A stretch of DNA of 64,000 nt from Xanthostigma xanthostigma (lineage: Eukaryota; Arthropoda; Insecta; Raphidioptera; Raphidiidae): NCBI GenBank assembly GCA_963575645.1, contig OY754469.1, positions 18,928,001 through 18,992,000 on the forward strand. The letters are read 5' to 3'. A program made the position numbers and the translations under genes. Below, one piece after another: positions 9,910 through 21,025 of this stretch; within the stretch, counting starts at the first letter, position 1; every line of letters starts with the position of its first letter. Under the pieces are notes generated by a model. The model was not told the origin of the DNA. It saw nothing but the letters and a program-made list of their open reading frames with translations, and did no database searches.

Positions 9910-10480
9910 TCTATATAATATGTAAAATAAAGTCAGTCCGCCGCGTCTGCCTGTCGGAATGCGATAAACACAAAAACTACCAACGGATTTTCATACGGTT
10001 TTCACTAATAGAAAGAGCGATCAACGAAGAAGGTTTTTGAATATAATTTGTGAATATTTTGATAAAATATAAGTATTTTGTCTAGAAAAACTGTATCCGT
10101 ATTATGTAGCAACATCAAGTAGGCGAGCCGAACAGGTTACGTTCAAATAGCGCGTCACTGTAGCACACCAAGTGGCAACTAGCAGTGTGACCTAGTGACA
10201 TTAGCTCAAAGCTATTAGTTCAGACATTTCGGCGCTGTAGTTGTTTCTTAATGAAATATATTTTACAGAATTTTCCAACAACGCAAAATATATCTGTTTG
10301 GGAAATTTGTAGCTTATGAATCAATGAAAAGAAGTCTACTTCTTTTCATTGATTCATAAGCTAAAAATTTCTCAACCAAATATTTCAGTATAACGGATCA
10401 CAACTTCTACTACCAGTAGAGAGAAAACAACATATCAAAAAATATCTATCGCACCCGGGTAAACCGGGCCGGACCGCTAG
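9910..10480 (+). mobile_element. Second Helitron type, non-autonomous
   Basis: Begins TCTATATAATATG and has CCGCGTCTGCCTGTCGG, a known style of Lepidoptera repeat text, near the left end. It ends CGCACCCGGGTAAACCGGGC then CGGACCGCTAG, with A before the TC and T after the CTAG. The terminal hairpin (CCCGG/CCGGG) is the one expected about ten bases before a Helitron 3' end. The interior differs from the 3879 family, so the two share ends but not bodies. Confidence 0.7.
10297..10378. repeat. Long hairpin inside the Helitron
   Basis: TAGCTTATGAATCAATGAAA followed by its near-perfect reverse complement, arms of roughly 38 bases with a loop of only a few bases (AGTCT). It is absent from the other Helitron family here. 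Such a hairpin could be cargo or a second terminator-like structure. Confidence 0.7.
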
Positions 10481-12095
10481 TTATATAATATATAGAACAG
10501 TCCCTACTGTTTCTTATACATCTCACTACATTAAAGTATTATACGCTTCTTTATTATTTCCTACTTGGATAGCCCGTGTTACCCAATATCCTCTGGTGCC
10601 TGAAAGGTGTAAATAAAGTTGAATTATCAAGTGCATAGAAAAGTTTATTTATAAAAAATTGAGACTATTATGTATAATTAATTTAAAATCATATGACATG
10701 AGTCTATATTAACTATTGAAGTAGATCCATTCGTGAAGAGCTGAAATGATTATACCTTACAGTGAGGTAACAAACCTCATCTTTCATATATTTACAGATC
10801 TCGACAGATTTACAATACAAACTAGGTAATGAAAAACTTTCCAACTTTATTTCCTACTTTTTCAATCTTGTGTTCTTTGATAGTTTCAGATATCTCCTCC
10901 AAACGGACGGAGCAAGGTTCTCATTTTTTATTTAGTAAATTTTTGTACAGTTTGCTCAGGCTTGCTTAAAAAAATTAACTGTAAATAAGCAACGAATGCA
11001 CACCCGAAAAATAAATTTTTTTATTATGAAACGTTTGGACTTCATTTCCTGGATCATAATTGGTAATTAGGCATATTAGTAAAAAATTGGTAGAAAATAA
11101 AACTTGATGCTAGTCTTGCATAACCCTAGGTGAAAAAATGTGTCGAAAGCTGCAAAATGATATTAATGACAGACTAAAAAAATATTTACCGTTTGTTAAA
11201 ATTAATTCAATTAATTATAAAAATATTAATTTCAGCCTTTCTTGGATTATGTTTTGATGCGTCTTCATTTAAAGTTACCTTCGTTTCGTTAAAAATTAAA
11301 AAGGCTTTGTATCTTTGCCATCTTTTATTTTAAGACAGCAAAATTATACACCATTTAAAGGGTAATAGAAGAGACTTTAAAAATACAGGATCGAGCAAAA
11401 TGGATTACCAATTTTAAACAGCTTATAAAATTTGATTGACTTAATAACACAAATGAATCCATATTTTAAAACTAAAAAGGTGGTATTTCTTTTAAGTTCT
11501 GAAGATGGTGTATCGCAAATTATCGCCATTTTCTATTATTATAAAATTTAAACACCTTAAACTTTTAAGTAATATGGGAAATAGCATTGCATTTATTTTG
11601 CTCGATTTCAATTTTTCTGGTTGCGCATGTCTTTATTGCAGTTAACCTAAAATTTCTACTTGATTCGTTATGAAACTTTTTAAATTAATTTAATATAGAC
11701 TCCACTAAACAAAGTATTAATTTCAGATTATTTTACTAGTCAACGGAATTAAATTCAAGTTGTGAAATGTCACCCTAAAAATATTGTTTTTGCATAATCA
11801 ACTGCGCTACTATTAAAAAAAAGTAGTTCTACGGAAGCTCATAAGCTCATGTACGTTCAAAACTTGAACCTTTTTGACGAACACCCGCTATAATAGACAA
11901 TGCTGAATTTCTGATACGACTTTCAACTTTATCTAAGTTGTTTAATTTCAAATAATAGAGATTCCACTTACCGTACGGACTATGAGACGGATATGATCAC
12001 CTCAATTTTATAATATGGTTTTTAGAAAAATATATTTTATTGTTACTTTCAGATCATAATTTTTGTTTCAAATCTTTGATTAACGTCTGAATAGA
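10481..12095. other. AT-rich stretch, nothing recognised
   Basis: No open frame of 60 codons, tRNA-like unit or long inverted repeat was found by eye in about 1.6 kb. Confidence 0.4.
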
Positions 12096-12099
12096 ATTC

Positions 12100-12612
12100 T
12101 TCAAATAAATAAAATTGTCGACCAATTTTTTTCAGACCATATATTTACAAAAATTATATAAAAATATAAATCAAAGTAACAAAGGATGACGTTTCGATTC
12201 GGCTTTGGATCTTCTTCAGAAAAATCTAAAAAAATATAAAAATTAATTAGGTAGTATCATTCGTGCATTCTATTACATAATAAATAACTTAATACTAATT
12301 AATTTTTATATTTTTCTGAAGAAAATCCAAAGCCGGATCGAAACGTCATCCTTTGTTACTTTGAAAAAATCTATAAAAAAGCGAATTATATTTAATTATT
12401 AATTATTTTTATATTTTTTAGATCAATTCTGAAGAAGGTCCAAATCCGGATTGAAACGTTAATGTATTAATTTTATATTGTTTGTTAATATATTGTCTGA
12501 AAAATTGGTCGATAATTTTATTTATTGAAGCTTTGTTACTTTGATTTATATTTTGATATAATTTTTGTAAATATATGGTCTGAAAAAAATTGGTCGACAA
12601 TTTTATTTATTT
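12100..12612. mobile_element. Foldback repeat, GAAACG family
   Basis: The outer arms are inverted copies (AAATTGTCGACCAATTTTTT at 12114 and its complement ending about 12607). An inner pair of inverted segments carries GACGTTTCGATTCGGCTTTG and its mirror CCGGATCGAAACGTCATCC. A third related segment (TCCGGATTGAAACGTTAAT) lies at 12440. Related pieces are at 28497-28760, 29066-29215 and, more distantly, in the foldback at 23673-24475. No protein is encoded; the 60-codon frame at 12418-12600 is simply one arm. Confidence 0.75.
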
Positions 12613-12635
12613 AAATAATTTTTATTTGTTGCAAC

Positions 12636-12637
<2 letters not shown>

Positions 12638-12668
<31 letters not shown>
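12638..12668 (+). repeat. (AAT)n microsatellite
   Basis: About ten AAT triplets immediately after the foldback. Confidence 0.9.
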
Positions 12669-13173
12669 TAAATTTAGAGACGATTTTTTGCAAAAAAATA
12701 TTTTAATGTTACCATAATAAAATTTTAGTCAATTTTTCTATGTAAAAAAATACGTTAGTTGAAAACAAATGACATTCTTAAATCAAAATTAAATGCTGAT
12801 AGTCGTATCAGAAACCGATCATAAAAATAAACAATGCATATTATAGTATTCCATTTGTAGGCCCTAACCTTCTAACCCTGTTTATAACATAGATGTTTAT
12901 AACCCTGAATCTGAATTATTGTTCTTCTTTAATGTGTGCAGTGAGCACAGAAACAACCGTAATATAGATTCAAAATGCGATAATAAATAGAAAGCATTCC
13001 ATTTGAATATTTAATTGAATCAATTAGTTAATGAAACCATTAATGTCTAATTAATATAAATATTAGAAGACTTTTAATGTGTATTATGTAAATTTAGGTA
13101 ACGTAATTGAATTGTTTGTATATAATTTTAGTTTTACCTCACGCCAGGTTTCCTATTTATATTGTTAGGTGGG

Positions 13174-13181
13174 TATAAAAG
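13174..13181 (+). promoter_or_regulatory. TATA-box-like motif
   Basis: TATAAAAG in an otherwise mixed context (GGTGGGTATAAAAGC). No credible gene starts within the following 500 bases, so this may be chance. Confidence 0.15.
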
Positions 13182-13425
13182 CTTTAGCTTGATGGTTTTA
13201 CTTAAGCTCAAAGCTTAATTCAATTACAATATTTGCCCGTACATAGAGAACAGCGTGAATTTTCTTCTCAAAGAAAGCCGTCGTCGTTACGTTATCTGTT
13301 GAATAAGCTTACGATGTTCGGTCTACTGACGCATGCGCTCTGTAGTCCAACAGTGACGTAGACATTTTATTTTTTAAAGCTTATTAGCTGCAATATACAA
13401 ATAAATAGCTATAGTTTGCTGTTAT

Positions 13426-13552
13426 ATTATGAAACACCCATTGTTGACGTATTAATGCAAGAGTGAATCAAATGTTTGTATTATTAATCTTCCATTTTTT
13501 TTAATATTGCATTGCAACGTCAACAATGACTGTTTCGTAATACAATAGCAAT
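13426..13552. repeat. Short imperfect inverted repeat
   Basis: ATTATGAAACACCCATTGTT then GACGT is mirrored by ACGTCAACAATGACTGTTTC then GTAAT. The arms are about 35-40 bases; the layout looks like a small MITE. Confidence 0.55.
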
Positions 13553-13797
13553 AGGTATTAATGTGTGTAGTTATAACTTAGCGTTCTTGTTTCGTAATGA
13601 AACTATTAACTTATTAGCAATTGTGCACTTAGAACAGTTCATGAAGACTAGACAACCGGTTTTAGATACATTAGTTTCGTTGAACCTCAGTTATTTTGCA
13701 TACACTTTGTATACTGAACTGCTACAATAATTTAATGAAAAAAGTAGCTATCCTGGAAGAAGTTGTGTTTTGGCTTAGGGGTAAAAAAATAGCAATA

Positions 13798-13940
13798 CTT
13801 ACAGGTGTAGCCACCGTTCGCTACATTGTTAAGAAACACCCATTGTTACATTGCATATTAGAAAAATTTATTTCTCAAACAATGTCACCATCGGGATACG
13901 AACCCCGAATCTTTCCACTATCGGTGGCTACACCTGTAAG
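13798..13940. mobile_element. Small element with 18-bp perfect inverted ends and a B-box-like T arm
   Basis: CTTACAGGTGTAGCCACC at 13798-13815 is exactly mirrored at 13923-13940. Inside, the minus strand reads GGTTCGTATCCC within a self-complementary TCGGG/CCCGA stem (13891-13908), like a tRNA T arm. No convincing A box or acceptor stem is visible, so this is at best a tRNA fragment enclosed by inverted repeats. Confidence 0.5.
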
Positions 13941-14125
13941 TTATTTGTTATAGTTATACGTCCTATATCGTATGAAAAATTCACATAATAGCAATACTGA
14001 TGTTTAAAATTGCGTTTAATACTAACTTTTCAAGAGATTTTAATTTCACTTTCGAAGCTCAAATACAATTTAAAACATAGTTTTTGATGTGAAATTATTG
14101 GCGCGTTACCGCGATTCGTATGTCG

Positions 14126-14195
14126 TGACACTCTCTTATGCCGTCATACATTCGTATGCCGTGACGCTCTCTCAACCGTCATGCTCCCTCTAGTC
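14126..14195 (+). repeat. Two-copy short tandem repeat
   Basis: ATTCGTATGTCGTGACACTC and ATTCGTATGCCGTGACGCTC are adjacent units of roughly 36 bases, followed by similar CCGTCAT phrases. Confidence 0.5.
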
Positions 14196-14232
14196 CACCG
14201 TTCTCAACTTTCTTGTATGTGTGCGCGCGACA

Positions 14233-14785
14233 CTTAAGCTTAACTCACTGCACGTACCACTTTCCGACCACAATAGAACCACAAAAAAGTGGTCGATGGT
14301 TGAGAGTACGGCATTAGTATGTAATGTCGTGATAGCGCTCACACGGACAACAAATTGTGGTCGGTATCAACAACAGTCGTCGTGTGTTGGTGATATCGCC
14401 CTCAAACAAACCGGCCGATGTTGGTCAACCCCGCTCACACGTGCAACTCGCCGACCACTAATCGACCACAGACTGAACTGACGTACAAATAATCGAAAGT
14501 ACTTTTGCTCATTTGAAAATAATTAAAAAATTTGTCATCGTACATTTTAAACGATGATAAAGTTGTTGAAATTGACTCTCGTTCTATCTTTAAAAATTGG
14601 ATTAACCCAATAAATTATATTAATAAATCCATCGCTTTTCTGTCTGCAGTTCTGTATGATTCATTTGTGGTTGTACCAACGTCTGCGTGATCACAAAACT
14701 GTTGTTGGAAAGTGGTCGAGTTCAACCATATTAGGACTACTTTTTTGTGGTCGAAAAGTGGTACGTGTGAGTTAAGCCTTAGTTG
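14233..14785. mobile_element. MITE with long inverted ends
   Basis: The left end AAGCTTAACTCACTGCACGT, then ACCACTTTCCGACCACAA, is mirrored by TTGTGGTCGAAAAGTGGTAC, then GTGTGAGTTAAGCCTT. The interior repeats GTGGTCG-type words in both orientations. The GC content is above its neighbours, which accounts for the 86-codon open frame at 14221-14481; that frame has no domain I know. Confidence 0.7.
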
Positions 14786-14871
14786 CATCGCTCTGTGTGA
14801 GCTGTGTACTGCGTGTGCCTTTTTTAGCGTGGGTAACTAATAAGTACTGTGCGTTGTTATATATTGGTAAG

Positions 14872-14958
14872 TTGCATTACAGGGTGAAATTTAGTTACAG
14901 GGTGAAATTTAGTTACAGGGTGAAATTTCGTTACAGGACGAAATTAAGTTACTAGAAT
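14872..14958 (+). repeat. 18-bp minisatellite
   Basis: Four successive units of the type AGGGTGAAATTTAGTTAC, the last one decayed (AGGACGAAATTAAGTTAC). Confidence 0.85.
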
Positions 14959-15927
14959 TTCGCTTAAATTTACATTTTACATCTGCCATGCGTCACACAA
15001 AGCCTCCTAATTTTTTTATCCTTAAATCAAAAGACTTTTTTGAAATTTCACATGATGTTTTATAATGCTTTATAATTCTTGTCAAATAACTTTACCGTAT
15101 CGATATGCTTTAATTTATATAACATTAATTCTGTTCAAAATGTACTCTATAACAGGGAAACCAGATAATTTTTTTGTATTGTTAATACAGGGCTTCCTAT
15201 TTTCAACTATCCGTTCTAATATTAAATTATAAAAAAGTTGTTCAACATGTTAAAATCATCCTCAACTTAAATGAAACATTAAATTCAGGACACAAAACTG
15301 TTCATCACCCAGCGTATGAAATTTCTGTCTATTACTGCAATTCCAAAGAATTTTTGAAAATGAAAATGTTAAGAAAATTTAGAGATTCTAATCTACTTAC
15401 TATTCAAACCTCCATCTGGCAATACTAATGGATACCTGTTCGGTATCGAATAAAAAGTATCGATTGCTAAAATATCGATCAGAAAGCGTCGATCTTTAGT
15501 TGAATTTATTTGTATTGAATCAACTCGACACAAAAACGTTTTGTGAACGTACTGTTATACAAACGCCTCTGTAAATCGATTCACTAAACCAGCCTGTGTA
15601 CACTGTACATAATGGGTGCGTTCCATCTGGCGCCTGCAAAGCTCAAGCTCACGGCACATTTTGCTATTCCACTAGATCACAAACGTTGTATAGACGAAAA
15701 CTTTTGTGGAACGACAAGAAACATGGCTATCATTTAAAAAAAACAGAATGTTTTGTAGTAAGATAAAAGTTATATTTTTTTAAAAACGCGAAATTAATCA
15801 AATGTTATGATAGCTACACGTTTCGCATTTCCACAGATATGTGGAGCTCAAATAAGTTCGATATATATATTCAGGAAGCTTACATGGGTAAAGAATGCTT
15901 GTGGGCCATTCAAACAGGCTTGCAGAG

Positions 15928-16553
15928 GACTTGATCAAACTCAATAGACCTAAACTCAAGAAAGTAGTTGGGCTTTTAAGAGTATTCGTCCCTGCAAATA
16001 CCCCCTGCACCCTTCATCTCGAATCTTTTCCCCTCGCCTAAAAACGGTTCGCGCTCTCCCGATGCTATTTTTAAAGCTAGAGGGTTCTGGTAAACGCCAA
16101 ATGAAAGACAAAGAATCAGACAACAGATCCTTCAGGCGAATTTTTTGAAAAAAAAATTCCTGAAAAAACTTACAACCTTTTGAAAAAAATAATAAGTTGC
16201 GTAATATTTCACACGTAGGCGAAACTGTTTTTCAAAAAATTCGCCTGAAGGATCTGTAGTCTGATTCTTTGTCTTTCATTTGGCGTTTACCAGAACCCTC
16301 TAGCTTTAAAAATAGCGTCGGGAGAGCGCGAACCGTTTTTAGGCGAGGGGAAAAGATTTGAGATGAAGGGTGCAGGGGGTGTTAGCAGGGACGAATACTC
16401 TTAACCGGTCATTGCAAAATGGAGGACGAAACAGCCAACCATTTACTGTTCGAATGCGAGACTGAGTACAGGAGAACAGCCATCTTTGGATACATTGATG
16501 AGAATGGAGTAATTCCTCAGGATAATCTAGTCACCGATCTTCTGGGTTCATAA
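15928..16553 (+). pseudogene. LINE ORF2 C-terminal RNase H remnant
   Basis: When the TTAA-flanked insert is skipped and one TTAA kept, a single frame reads through LKKVVGLLTGHC and then EDETANHLLFECETEYRR to a stop at 16551. The TGHC and H..L..C pattern is the familiar end of RNase H-bearing LINE ORF2 (R1/I/jockey-like elements). Several residues normally found between TGHC and the EDET segment are missing. Upstream of 15928 the frame cannot be followed. A dead fragment. Confidence 0.7.
15976..16404. mobile_element. TTAA-flanked foldback element, copy 1
   Basis: A 421-base palindrome bounded by TTAA on both sides; the ends read GAGTATTCGTCCCTGC and its exact mirror. The arms match almost perfectly for about 180 bases (AAAGCTAGAGGGTTCTGGTA and mirror; GATCCTTCAGGCGAATTTTT and mirror). 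The TTAA target is that of piggyBac-type transposases; no transposase is encoded. A second copy is at 23907-24333 and a decayed scrap near 57210-57265. Confidence 0.85.
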
Positions 16554-17149
16554 GGAGATCCAAACTATTAGAGGACTGGATCCAGAACGAGTGCGAGCAT
16601 AAAAATGCTTTTAGGATGACGTTCATAACGGGCTATTAAGTCATAACCTCTAATTTTTTCATTCATTTATTCATTAATATATTCGTCCATTTCAATACTG
16701 TAAAATGTAACACACTGTGCTGTCATCTCTGTGCCATTAAAATGCGCAGGAAAATGGTTAACAACCACGCCGAACCACCAACAAATGTGGGCTTTCTGAA
16801 TTTCGTTGTGCACGCTATCCATGACGTCATGCAGGATGTTTTTGTCGCGACCGTGGTCGCTACGTAGAACGACCACACGGTCGTTGTGAGCGTTGCGGGC
16901 GCCAAGTGGAACGCATCTAACATAATCTCATCTACCAGCGACGCCCCTTATTCTGGCTGAATCGTTGAGTTCGCAATCCAGCGTCTGACCTTGCGATCCT
17001 AAATAAGATGCAGACGACTAAATTAGTTAAACTCTAAAGTCTAAACTGAAGCGACATAAACCAAGTGAATTACACAAACTGTTTATCTCATAGAATATTT
17101 TCTGTTTCCAATTTGTTTATTGAAAAAATTGCTTTTTTCACAATACTTC

Positions 17150-17852
17150 ATAGCTTTTAGTCTAGTTCACATATCTCTTTTTGATGAATTCCAGTCCTCC
17201 TTTACTGAAAATTATGATCATAGTCTCATTCGATTCGGAATGACATCTAGAAGCTTTTTGAAAAAAATGAAGTGGGGGATGAAAAAATTGCAAAAGTTAT
17301 AAACATTTTAGTAAAAACAATGGGTTTGGTTTTTTGCTATTGCAGATATTCGAAATTACAAAAAATATTCTGAAAGAGCCACACATTTTCTATAAAAAAG
17401 TCTCATCTCCCATAACAATATTTCTAATTTTAATTTAGAGGTGAAAATAGGGTAAAAATTTTTTTTTTATTTTTTATATAACTTTCAATATTTTCGTGTT
17501 TTTTAGCTTGTATGAATATAGAAAAAAAAATTTAGCCCCATTTTGACCTCTGAATTAAAATTAAAAATATTTGTGGTGAGTTCCGGGAGATGAGACTTTT
17601 GTCTTGCTCTTTCAGAATCTTTCATATGATTTCAGATATCTGCAATAGTTTTTGAGATATTCGCAAAAAAAACCCTCTTTTTTCTTTTACTAAAATGTTT
17701 ATAATTTTTGCAATTTTTTCGTCCCCCACTTCATTTTTTTTTTCAAAAAGTTTGTAGACGTCATTCCGAATCGAATGACACCACGATCATAATTTTCGAT
17801 AAAGGAGGACTGGAATTCATCAAAAAGGGACATGTGAACTAGACTATTTTCT
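17150..17852. mobile_element. 700-bp foldback element
   Basis: The arms mirror each other: TCTAGTTCACATATCTCTTT with GAATTCCAGTCCTCC at the left and GGAGGACTGGAATTCATC with GTGAACTAGACTA at the right, and so on toward the centre near 17500. The open frames at 17120-17302 (plus) and 17699-17974 (minus) encode related peptides (SLFDEFQSSF) only because they lie on the two arms. Not a gene. Confidence 0.8.
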
Positions 17853-17979
17853 GAAAATAAACTGACAGACTTCTGTTGTAAGTTTTTGAAGAGAGATTTA
17901 ATATTTTGTGACATTTTGACATTAATATTTCTCGTTTTCTTTTTTGCATGTTTATAAATATACAGCGCGCTCAATTCGC

Positions 17980-19080
17980 TTACGTACCAGATTTTGAATG
18001 CTTTGAATTTCGAATATGAACTTTATACAGCGAATCACTATGTAAAGCAGGGGTGTCCAAAAATACACAAGGAATCGACTGTAGATGGGTAGTGCGTTTG
18101 CTCTAGTTTCTGAAAAGAATGAAAAAAGCTGAAACGTTATGAAATGTGTTGGATTAAAATAAAAATTCGAAATTCACAATTTAAATATTCACATGCTAAA
18201 AAGAGTAGCAAATATATAGATATAAGCCTGCGACTATCTTAAAAAAACTTATGTAAATATTACACGTTTTTACGGTTCAATGAATATATTTTCTACTCTG
18301 CAGGTTTTATATTTTTGTATAGATATTATTCCGTATACCACTGAATTAATAACGCAACACTTGTTTTCATCATGAAAAGTATTATGATCGGTTTCTATGC
18401 TGAATATTAAATAGAGTGTGAAACGTGTCAAGACAATTTGCATATCCAGCAAATTTAAGATGCGTTTCTAATAAAATTATGCGGCTGAAAATTAAAAACG
18501 TCTACATGATACCTGTTTAATCCTATAGCCCAAGATCCCAGAGCCGCCAGACACAACGTATTTTTAAATAAATGAAACCTTACGTTTTGAGTAGTGTTTT
18601 ATGTAGGTATCTCCATCATTGAGTCTGTGACAAATGTACAGGTACCAGGTGAGAAAGATGAGTAAAAATAAGAGTCACTTAATTTAAATTTAAATGGCTG
18701 ATATTTATATATGTTTTGTAAAATATCACTATAAATTAGTATCCAGTATCGCCAGTCACTTTCCGCTGACCACAACTTCTGACTCGGAGAAAAATTAATG
18801 AACTTCACTTATTTTTAAATGCTTGATTTTTATATATGTTATTCAGACAACTATTACAAAATTATATTTCAACAGCCAGACAAATTGTAATGACCAAACA
18901 TCCCCCCAGACGTAAAAAATAGTCAGCTATTAGTATGAGCGCGAGAGCTTATGTATGCATTTTAGAGCAAAATACTAACCGTCTTCGATTCAATAACTTC
19001 GGATCTTCATTTAATTAATAAATCAAATTTTATTTATAAATTTATATAAAAATCTATTAGATATTCTTAATTGGAATAAA
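17980..19080. other. AT-rich stretch, nothing firm
   Basis: Small open frames of 60-69 codons without motifs. No inverted or tandem repeat above noise. Confidence 0.4.
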
Positions 19081-19089
19081 TAAAACACA

Positions 19090-19250
19090 ATAAAAGGACC
19101 CCGCACAAACCTTACGGAATTCGATTCTCAGTTAAACATGGAACTTGTTTGTGAATTCAATGTATATCCCTATATCTTAAATCTCGCTAAACATACCTGT
19201 AGCTAAAAATCTATTGGTTTTTAGGCTATGGGCCCATGGACACTTTTTCT
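19090..19250 (+). repeat. Dispersed repeat (GGACCCCGCAC family), copy 1
   Basis: GGACCCCGCACAAACCTTAC followed by AGCTAAAAATCTATTGGTTT. The same opening phrase (GGACCCCGCACTAACCTTA) occurs at 63690 in the same orientation, whereas the second phrase occurs there inverted, so the element probably has inverted halves. Confidence 0.55.
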
Positions 19251-19968
19251 TAGTGTTGCTTCTCAGTCGCGTGCGGTGTAGTAGATTTTGTAATTAGAGT
19301 TACCATTTTTTATATAAATAAAAAATAATTCACATACCCAATTAGTGCCATATTCTGAAATGATACTAGGTCCCGGTAGACTATTCGTAACGTTATAAAC
19401 GAATAAAAATACCAAAAGATTTTTTTATTATTCATCATGTCTGGTATACCAATTTTTCTCTGTCGAAAAAAAACACTATGTGGGTAATGCTGGAAAGAGT
19501 AGCAGCAGCCACTACTGTGTTATCGATTTGTCTGCAGAACGAAAAATATTTTTAATTTGTATACGAAATCCAGGCATTTCATTACCTAATAGTAATAATA
19601 CATAATATTCTATGTAATATCAAATAGATCTTTTGCATTGAAGAAAAAAAACTGAAGAAGAACACTGTTTTGATGTAAAACAGTTCCAACTTGAAAGTGG
19701 AATATAATATCAGACAAAATACAGCTCTATTTCAAGTTCTAATATAAAAATCACAAGCGTGAAATTTACTGTGTGAGACATTGCGCAAGAAATGGATTCA
19801 CTCTCTCGAGTCTAGTGAACAAAGTGATGTATCTACTATAGTAAGGTACCAAAATTTAAGGAGTTAGTCGTCATTATCGTACGAATCGCTTAATGGAGCG
19901 ACAAAACAATGGAACTATGTTAATCATATCTGTTCCATGCATAAAAACTATATGCGACTTATATTAAA
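19251..19968. other. AT-rich stretch, nothing recognised
   Basis: No gene, tRNA or long repeat seen. Confidence 0.4.
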
Positions 19969-20551
19969 CTAGCGGTCCCGTCCGGTTTCGCCCGGGTGTA
20001 AATGAACGAATGGAGAAGGGAGGAACATGAGTACACATATTCATCTTAGTTTACCGAGATGAATGTTGTGTCCCAATTTCATGATGATCGGAGTTACCGT
20101 TCAAAAGTTTTTGTCGATAAAAAGCAGTATTTTTAAATTAAATTAAAATAAATTTAAATGTAAGCCTTATATTAGAAGAATGCAATGTAGGAAATAAAAA
20201 ATAAATAAAAATATATTCGCCCAATGTGGGGCTCGAACCCACGACCCTGATATTGACAGTCGCATGCTCTACCGATTGAGCCAGCCGGAGTTGTGTACTT
20301 ACAACGCTAATATGAGTATATTTAATTAGTGCATTTCACCTGAATAGAAGCTTATTTTATTTTGCAACATTTTTCATTAATGCTCCGCTCCTAATGGTCT
20401 TAGCGTGATATTATGTAGCCTATAGCCTTCTTTGATAAATGGGCTATCCAACAAAATTTTTTTTTCAATTTCAACCAGTAGTTCCTGAGATTAGCGCGTT
20501 CAACCAACCAAACAAACAAACAAACTCTTCAGCTTTATATATTAGTATAGA
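19969..20551 (-). mobile_element. Helitron with tRNA-Lys-like cargo, copy 2 (complete)
   Basis: On the minus strand it runs from TCTATACTAATATATAAAG to GACCGCTAG, 583 bases, with A before and T after. The terminal hairpin CCCGG...CCGG lies just before CTAG. This uninterrupted copy shows what the element at 3879 looked like before the LINE entered. It has no coding capacity. Confidence 0.85.
20218..20289 (-). tRNA. tRNA-Lys-derived sequence inside Helitron copy 2 (probable pseudogene)
   Basis: The minus strand has the D arm GGCTCAATCGGTAGAGCAT, the anticodon region CGACTGTCAATATCAGG, a T arm with five perfect pairs (GTGGG/CCCAC) around TTCGAGC, and the end ATTGGGCG. It is better preserved in the T arm than the copy at 4134. 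The anticodon position is again GTC and the anticodon stem has two mismatches, so charging as Lys or Asp is doubtful. Both pol III boxes match consensus. Confidence 0.7.
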
Positions 20552-20578
20552 TTGTGAAATATAAGTGTAGTATAGTTA

Positions 20579-21012
20579 GGGAGCTGACGCAAAAACTATG
20601 TCGTCCCAACCTTCTGGCGGTTGGTACATAAGCTATTTAAGTAATTTAGAACATTTTTTCTATATGATACATAGGCGGAATCTAGAGCCATTTTAAGATA
20701 GGGGGGATAAAAAATTTCAAAGGTGATAAAAAAAAGGTTAAAATTTACAAAAATATCTGCCCCTTCGTTTTTAGGTTCTGTTAGAGCCAAATGACCAGGA
20801 AATACCAGCGGTGACCAATTGCACCCACCTCAAGTCACTTCTGAGAAAGTGAATATATGATCCTTTGACATTTTTTAACCCCCTTATCTTAAAATGGGTC
20901 CAGATTCGGCCTATGTATCGTATAAAAAAAAAATGCTCTAAATTACTTAAATAGCTTATGTATCAAGCGGCAGAAGGTTGGGACGACATGGTTTTTAGGC
21001 GCGTCAACTCCC
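20579..21012. mobile_element. TA-flanked foldback element
   Basis: GGGAGCTGACGC at the left is mirrored by GCGTCAACTCCC at the right, each flanked by TA. The arms run inward through GTCGTCCCAACCTTCTG, CATAGGCGGAATCTAGAGCC and ATTTTAAGATA and their mirrors, about 150 bases each. The TA target suggests Tc1/mariner-type mobilisation. No transposase. Confidence 0.8.
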
Positions 21013-21025
21013 TAACTAGTATGAG

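Larger units (their letters stand above)
15613..16921. mobile_element. TIR element holding a LINE remnant and a TTAA foldback
   Basis: The left end GGTGCGTTCCATCTGGCGCC is matched in inverse orientation by GGCGCCAAGTGGAACGCATC at the right. The sequence ACATAAT occurs just outside both ends and may be the target duplication. The internal sequence is foreign: a LINE RNase H fragment (15928-16553) with a second insertion. The right third is comparatively GC-rich (CGACCGTGGTCGCTACG) and unidentified. The order of events would be LINE, foldback, then capture, or independent insertions; I cannot decide. Confidence 0.5.

Noticed and set aside
12418..12600. 60-codon minus open frame
   Set aside because: A translation of one arm of the GAAACG foldback.
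13174..13181. TATAAAAG as a core promoter of a host gene
   Set aside because: No coding exon or plausible transcript follows; listed only as a weak motif.
14221..14481. 86-codon open frame in a GC-richer patch
   Set aside because: It lies wholly inside the MITE at 14233-14785 and its composition follows repeated GTGGTCG words. No motif.
17120..17974. Two open frames (17120-17302 plus, 17699-17974 minus) with related peptides
   Set aside because: They are the two arms of one foldback element, which explains the similarity. No domain is present.
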